Assembly: GCA_038230695.1 (NCBI GenBank)
Contig: JBBRMT010000214.1
Location: 1-8,434, forward strand
Origin: QHBQ01 sp038230695
GTDB lineage: Bacteria > Chloroflexota > Chloroflexia > QHBQ01
Reading direction: 5' to 3'
DNA length: 8,434 nucleotides
Position numbers and translations under genes: made by a program. Positions 5,845 to 8,434 of this stretch are shown piece after piece (positions within the stretch are counted from its first letter, which is position 1; every line of letters begins with the position of its first letter). A model generated the notes under the pieces. That model had not been told where the DNA came from, searched no databases, and saw only the letters and a program-made list of their open reading frames with translations.

Positions 5845-5852
5845 TATGGGTG

Positions 5853-5858
5853 CCTCCT
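5853..5858 (-). promoter_or_regulatory. Ribosome-binding site of the membrane protein gene
   Basis: The minus strand reads AGGAGG 8 nt before the ATG at 5844, a full anti-16S match that fixes the start. Confidence 0.75.
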
Positions 5859-5894
5859 GTGGTTAGCAGTTAGTAATTAGAACACTTGTCTACT

Positions 5895-5923
5895 ATTATA
5901 TCTACCCTCCCTTTATGCGTCAA
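5895..5923 (-). promoter_or_regulatory. Promoter of the membrane protein gene
   Basis: On the minus strand TTGACG (5923-5918) and TATAAT (5900-5895) are exactly 17 bp apart, one base from the sigma-70 consensus. Transcription would start near 5888 and give a ~44-nt leader. This suggests strong, possibly constitutive, expression independent of the neighbouring genes. Confidence 0.7.
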
Positions 5924-5973
5924 CCGCCTCGTTGTTGGTGAAACAGCCTGGGCTTGTCGGCGCGGCAGTTACA

Positions 5974-6012
5974 TGGTAAACTTCTAACAATGAATGTTGT
6001 TAGAAGTTACCA
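5974..6012. repeat. 12-6-12 inverted repeat, candidate tyrosine-recombinase core site
   Basis: AACTTCTAACAA (5979-5990) and TTGTTAGAAGTT (5997-6008) are exact reverse complements around TGAATG (5991-5996). Pairing resumes as TGGT (5974-5977) with ACCA (6009-6012) after a one-base bulge at 5978. Two inverted arms of 11-13 bp around a 6-8 bp centre are the form of dif (11-6-11) and loxP (13-8-13) sites, and this one lies 50 bp upstream of a tyrosine recombinase gene. No T-run follows, so a terminator is less likely. A repressor operator is the main alternative. The role is inference. Confidence 0.55.
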
Positions 6013-6026
6013 CCATATACTAAAAT
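5997..6026 (+). promoter_or_regulatory. Weak candidate promoter of the recombinase gene
   Basis: TTGTTA (5997-6002) and TAAAAT (6021-6026) are spaced by 18 bp. The -35 box would lie in the right arm of the inverted repeat, so recombinase or repressor bound to the repeat would block it, giving autoregulation. TATACT (6016-6021) is a better -10 but lacks a properly spaced -35. Confidence 0.28.
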
Positions 6027-6061
6027 CGGAGCTTGATGGTGGAAGATAGGAATAGAGGGCT

Positions 6062-7231
6062 ATGTATCAAACACTCACTAAAGCAATAGATGCAGAGAAT
6101 GTAGAAATCATTGCTGGTGCCGAGGTAACATCGGCACGGCTGGAACTGGCGATTGGCGGCTGGCTGGCAGAGAAGTATGAGCGCACTAGGAGCGAGTGTA
6201 CCCGCCGTAGCTATATCAACCATCTGACCGGCTATCGTATGGCTGTGCTGGCGAATGGCTGTGACCTAAACTACTTGCCGCAACCTGGCGAACCTGACCT
6301 ACGCACCGAGGTTGCGCGGGCCTGGGCGCACGCCGGGGAAGTGGCGGCGGCGACGCGCAACAATCGCCTAGCCATTCTCGCCTCGTTCTTCAAGTATGCA
6401 CTGGAGAACAACCTCATCGCCGGTGGTAATCCCATCGCCCCGATCAAGCGCGGCAAGGTGCAGGCTTATCGCGGCGCGGTGCCAATGAGCAGGCAATATA
6501 TCAGCGCCAGGATGCGCGAGATTGACCGCACCGCCAGTGCTGGGTCGCGTGACTTCGCCCTTATCCACGTGTATTTGCAAACAGCGCAGCGCCTGAACGC
6601 GGTTGCCAACCTCAGCTGGGGCGATGTGCATCAGGCCGAAGATGGGCGACTCAGATTGACCTTTCGTCGGGTGAAGGGCGGCGACGAGCTTACTTGCACC
6701 CTGGATAAGAGCGTTAGCGCGGCGCTACTCGATTATCTGCATAAGCTGCATGGTGCGTACATAGGCCAGCTAGAGGTTGAGCAGCCGCTGTGGGTCAGCC
6801 TGCAGGAGCGCAACTGGACGGTGGGACACAAACTGTCGACCCGCGCCATCTCTGACATTGTGAAGAAGCGATTGGGTACCGGTAAGGTACACGCACTGCG
6901 CCATAGCGCCGCCGCCAACCTGCTTGACCGGGGCGCGACCTTGGTGGAGATACAGCGTAAGCTGGGCCACGCTAATGCGGCAACCACCTCAATTTATCTG
7001 AGCAGAATTGTGGTGGAGGAAGACAAGTTCGCGGCACAGCAGGCCGCCGATTTTGGGGCATTAGCGCTACTTGATAGCGTACCTGCCGCCTTCTATGCTC
7101 GGATTGCGGATGAAGAGGCTATCTCGGCACAGTTGGGTATTGCCTTACTTGGAACAAAGCCGGTTGCAAGGATCATTTCAGCGGCTGGTCGAAGACCTGC
7201 ACCCGATTGTTGTTGCGGTCGGCAACGTTGA
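6062..7231 (+). CDS. Tyrosine recombinase / integrase
   Basis: The 389-residue product has the full phage-integrase/Xer catalytic set: R177 (TAQRLNAVANLSW), K205 (RRVKGGDE), H277 and R280 (HALRHSAAANLL), H303 (KLGHANAATT) and nucleophile Y312 (TSIYLSRI). Residues ~26-125 form the SAM-like, core-binding N-terminal domain, with RRSYINHLTGYRMAVL and NNRLAILASFFKYALENN. In this family four protomers assemble on paired core sites and exchange strands through a 3'-phosphotyrosine. The ATG at 6062 has only a close GAGGG (6055-6059), so translation may be modest. After about residue 365 the sequence is read antisense to an NHL-repeat fragment, so the last ~20 residues look foreign and the original 3' end was probably lost. 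The active site is intact. It may resolve multimers or integrate the element. Confidence 0.85.
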   Translation: MYQTLTKAIDAENVEIIAGAEVTSARLELAIGGWLAEKYERTRSECTRRSYINHLTGYRMAVLANGCDLNYLPQPGEPDLRTEVARAWAHAGEVAAATRNNRLAILASFFKYALENNLIAGGNPIAPIKRGKVQAYRGAVPMSRQYISARMREIDRTASAGSRDFALIHVYLQTAQRLNAVANLSWGDVHQAEDGRLRLTFRRVKGGDELTCTLDKSVSAALLDYLHKLHGAYIGQLEVEQPLWVSLQERNWTVGHKLSTRAISDIVKKRLGTGKVHALRHSAAANLLDRGATLVEIQRKLGHANAATTSIYLSRIVVEEDKFAAQQAADFGALALLDSVPAAFYARIADEEAISAQLGIALLGTKPVARIISAAGRRPAPDCCCGRQR

Positions 7232-7550
7232 GGCGACCAGCCGCATCGGTGGCAATGCCGGAGGGGTTCTGGAACAGACCAGGGTCGGAACTAGGCCCGC
7301 CGAGCAGGCTAATGCTGCCACCTGTGGTATCCAGTATGTGAACAACCTGACTATTAGCGTCGCTGAGATAAATGAAGTTCTTGTAGCTTGCCATACGCGG
7401 GCTGGCATTGCCGCCGATGTTGGGTATCTTCCACTCGGTCACGTACTTGCCAGCGGCGCTGTATTCGATGATACGCTGATTCAGATCTACGGTGTATATG
7501 CTACCATCGGCGGTGATGGTCACATCAATGCACTGCTGACCCGGGCGGGA
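7173..7550 (-). pseudogene. NHL-repeat protein, 5'-truncated fragment
   Basis: The minus strand encodes about 125 residues of NHL/beta-propeller sequence: CIDVTITADGSIYTVDLNQR, then NFIYLSDANSQVVHILDTTG, then PSGIATDAAGRLNVADRNNN and RVQVFDQPLK before a TGA at 7175-7173. The repeated pattern of glycine, D-x-x-G and Y/V-x-D is typical of NHL blades, and ending at a blade that closes with VQVF is normal. Only about two to three blades remain, so the gene lacks its 5' part. A formal ATG at 7580 lies in sequence that belongs to the opposing TPR fragment. It overlaps the recombinase 3' end. It is probably non-functional debris. Confidence 0.6.
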
Positions 7551-7736
7551 ACATACGTTGATACGGGCGATTACACTCAAACGCTTAACCTGTACAGTAA
7601 GGCTCTTGATCTTGCACCTGATGCCACCGAGGTGTATGCGAACCGCAGCGTGAACTATATCAGATCTGGCGAGTACGAACAGGCGATAAAAGACCTTAAT
7701 AGAGCAATTCAGCTAACCCCTGCTCACCAGAGGTAG
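7545..7736 (+). pseudogene. TPR protein, 5'-truncated fragment
   Basis: The plus strand encodes about 63 residues with two tetratricopeptide repeats: AGTYVDTGDYTQTLNLYSKA then LDLAPDATEVYANRSVNYIR, and GEYEQAIKDLNRAIQLTP before the TAG at 7734-7736. The G/Y/A/P spacing of a TPR is clear. The open frame upstream is antisense to the NHL fragment and only formally continues to a TTG at 7071, so the true 5' part is missing. No start codon or ribosome-binding site suits the fragment. A terminator-like hairpin follows at 7761. Confidence 0.6.
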
Positions 7737-7760
7737 CTGAACAATACACGTAACAACCCT

Positions 7761-7793
7761 AACCGTACCCTGCAGAGTGCGGTTTCTCTTGTC
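7761..7793 (+). terminator. Candidate terminator after the TPR fragment
   Basis: AACCGTAC (7761-7768) pairs with GTGCGGTT (7777-7784) using one G-U pair around an 8-nt loop, followed by TCTCTTGTC. It lies 25 bp after the TPR stop, the place expected for that gene's terminator. Confidence 0.4.
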
Positions 7794-8155
7794 ATGTACT
7801 AGAGATGGCAGCAGATTAGGGCGAGGCGCGTTGGTTAGTATTGCCAGCCTACTGGCCTAACGTGCATCTCCCTTGACTTATGGTGCTTTCGCCGAGAGGC
7901 TTGGTCAGTCAATGCCAGCGGTGCTTGCGGAAAATTGGGGGCGGGCAGGTGGGTGGCAGCGGCGAATGTAGCCAGGATGGAATGGATGGTAGCGCCGGAG
8001 AACGCCAGACTGTGAAGTATACAGATGCCAAATCCATTGCATTCAAACTACAAGCTATTACCAATTCCAGTTAGTAATGCCGTATGTACGTAGGGTCGGG
8101 CTGCTGCCCACTCATCCGTTTTCCCTGCATTACCCAAGAGATATGATATTATAAC

Positions 8156-8187
8156 ATTACATAAAGAAGATTACAATTAGATTACAA
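8156..8187. repeat. ATTACA direct repeats with an 11-bp period
   Basis: ATTACA starts at 8156, 8170 and 8181. The last two lie in exact AGATTACAA copies 11 bp apart, about one helical turn. They sit in an A+T-rich stretch ~90 bp upstream of a rightward promoter and might be activator or repressor sites. Chance is quite possible in such composition. Confidence 0.3.
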
Positions 8188-8275
8188 CATATGTGTTGGT
8201 TGGAATGCCGGTCTAGCAGAATATATAGAACTGGGCAAAGTGTGAAAATTGCTAGCAGATTGACGGCAAAACCTC

Positions 8276-8305
8276 TTGACAGACACTATTGACCTGTGGT
8301 AATAT
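8276..8305 (+). promoter_or_regulatory. Rightward promoter at the right edge
   Basis: TTGACA (8276-8281) is a perfect -35, followed after 18 bp by TAATAT (8300-8305). Transcription would start near 8312 and run out of the window across the region opposite the predicted second antisense RNA. Its gene is not visible. Confidence 0.55.
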
Positions 8306-8320
8306 AGCCACGCAGCAGAC

Positions 8321-8359
8321 AAAAAGAAGCCCACCCAGTTCTTGCCGGAACTCGTGGGC
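8321..8359 (-). terminator. Intrinsic terminator of the second small RNA
   Basis: GCCCAC (8329-8334) pairs with GTGGGC (8354-8359), and inside it GTTC pairs with GAAC around TTGCCG. Read leftward, the stem is followed directly by TTCTTTTT (8328-8321). This is a textbook intrinsic terminator on the minus strand only. Confidence 0.65.
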
Positions 8360-8389
8360 GTGGTTAGGCGCGATTCAGACGCACTAGCA
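8321..8389 (-). ncRNA. Predicted second small antisense RNA
   Basis: A leftward promoter (8396-8424) and a leftward intrinsic terminator (8321-8359) define a transcript of about 70 nt with no reading frame of note. It would be complementary to the leader made from the rightward promoter at 8276-8305. The arrangement and the promoter sequence parallel the predicted antisense RNA before rep. The transcript itself is inference. Confidence 0.45.
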
Positions 8390-8395
8390 ACGATT

Positions 8396-8424
8396 AGTAT
8401 AGCATATTTGTGTGCGAATTGCAA
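8396..8424 (-). promoter_or_regulatory. Leftward promoter resembling the rep antisense promoter
   Basis: On the minus strand TTGCAA (8424-8419) and TATACT (8401-8396) are 17 bp apart. It shares CTTGCAATTC across the -35 region with the promoter at 2435-2463. Its spacer also holds a weaker dyad, GCATA-TTTG-TGTGC (8402-8415), in the corresponding place. Confidence 0.5.
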
Positions 8425-8434
8425 GCCCCGAGCC

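Larger units (their letters stand above)
1..7172. mobile_element. Probable plasmid or integrative-element backbone
   Basis: This span groups a replication-initiator gene with a control region, a ribbon-helix-helix protein, a tyrosine recombinase and an adjacent recombination-like inverted repeat. Such genes occur together on plasmids and on integrative elements that replicate. The right boundary is placed where recombinase sequence gives way to antisense reading of an NHL-repeat fragment at about 7165-7175. The left boundary lies outside the window. No relaxase, conjugation gene, flanking direct repeat or target tRNA is visible, so integrated versus free state cannot be decided. The grouping is inference from gene content. 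Confidence 0.45.
7737..8434. other. Non-coding right flank
   Basis: No convincing gene is present in these ~700 bp. A 64-codon frame at 7880-8074 (+) and an 80-codon frame at 8182-8424 (-) have no recognisable domain or good ribosome-binding site. The span holds a terminator-like hairpin (7761-7793), a nested hairpin at 7834-7861 (GTTAG and GCCAG pairing with CTGGC and CTAAC), an A+T-rich stretch with ATTACA repeats (8156-8187), and two opposed promoters with a leftward terminator at the right edge. The first half could be decayed coding sequence. Confidence 0.5.

Noticed and set aside
7071..7736. 221-codon frame ending in the TPR repeats
   Set aside because: Only its last ~63 codons look like protein. 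The rest is antisense to the NHL fragment, and the start is a TTG inside the recombinase gene.
7880..8074. 64-codon rightward frame
   Set aside because: It has no domain, poor composition and no ribosome-binding site. A leftward frame over the same span is equally featureless, so neither is called.
8182..8424. 80-codon leftward frame
   Set aside because: It runs through the leftward promoter, the terminator and the A+T-rich region and has no recognisable motif.

Overview
The window looks like the backbone of a plasmid or of a replicating, integrating element. It carries a replication-initiator gene with an elaborate upstream control region, a small ribbon-helix-helix DNA-binding protein, a tyrosine recombinase with a candidate core site just upstream of it, and a multi-pass membrane protein. 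No tRNA, rRNA, CRISPR array or complete insertion sequence is visible. The host is uncertain. The protein style and mid-range G+C would suit a Chloroflexota-type bacterium, but that is an impression, not a demonstration.

Layout. Positions 44-2045 form a compact rightward cluster: a small charged protein (44-325), an RHH protein overlapping it (318-533), and an AlbA_2/GHKL-ATPase-like regulator (555-2045). Positions 2046-2509 form a dense control region. It holds a 9-bp tandem repeat array, a rightward promoter for rep, a strong leftward promoter with a dyad exactly filling its spacer, a leftward terminator hairpin, and a stem that encloses the rep ribosome-binding site. Together these predict a roughly 120-nt antisense RNA opposite the rep leader, the arrangement used for copy-number control in many plasmids. 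The rep gene (2510-4294) encodes an N-terminal winged-helix region and a C-terminal DnaA domain-I-like region. Its first 135 bp carry four GTNAC-N4-GTAAC sites spaced by near-integral helical turns, a candidate origin or autoregulatory array. A leftward membrane protein (4291-5844) converges on rep with a 4-bp overlap and has its own near-consensus promoter.

Positions 5845-7231 hold a 12-6-12 inverted repeat that resembles a tyrosine-recombinase core site, then the recombinase gene. From about 7165 the character changes to debris: the C-terminal part of an NHL-repeat protein (leftward) and of a TPR protein (rightward), both missing their 5' halves and joined head to head near 7545. Positions 7737-8434 have no convincing gene. 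The right edge carries a second sense-promoter, antisense-terminator and antisense-promoter set whose leftward promoter resembles the one in front of rep, so another antisense-controlled gene may begin just outside the window.

As a working model, the Rep protein would act on the GTNAC sites and/or the 9-bp repeats. Its expression would be limited by the antisense RNA and by the stem around its ribosome-binding site. The RHH cluster would act in segregation or regulation, and the recombinase would resolve multimers or integrate the element. Domain calls rest on reading the sequence by eye. All RNA, promoter and origin calls are predictions from sequence patterns.
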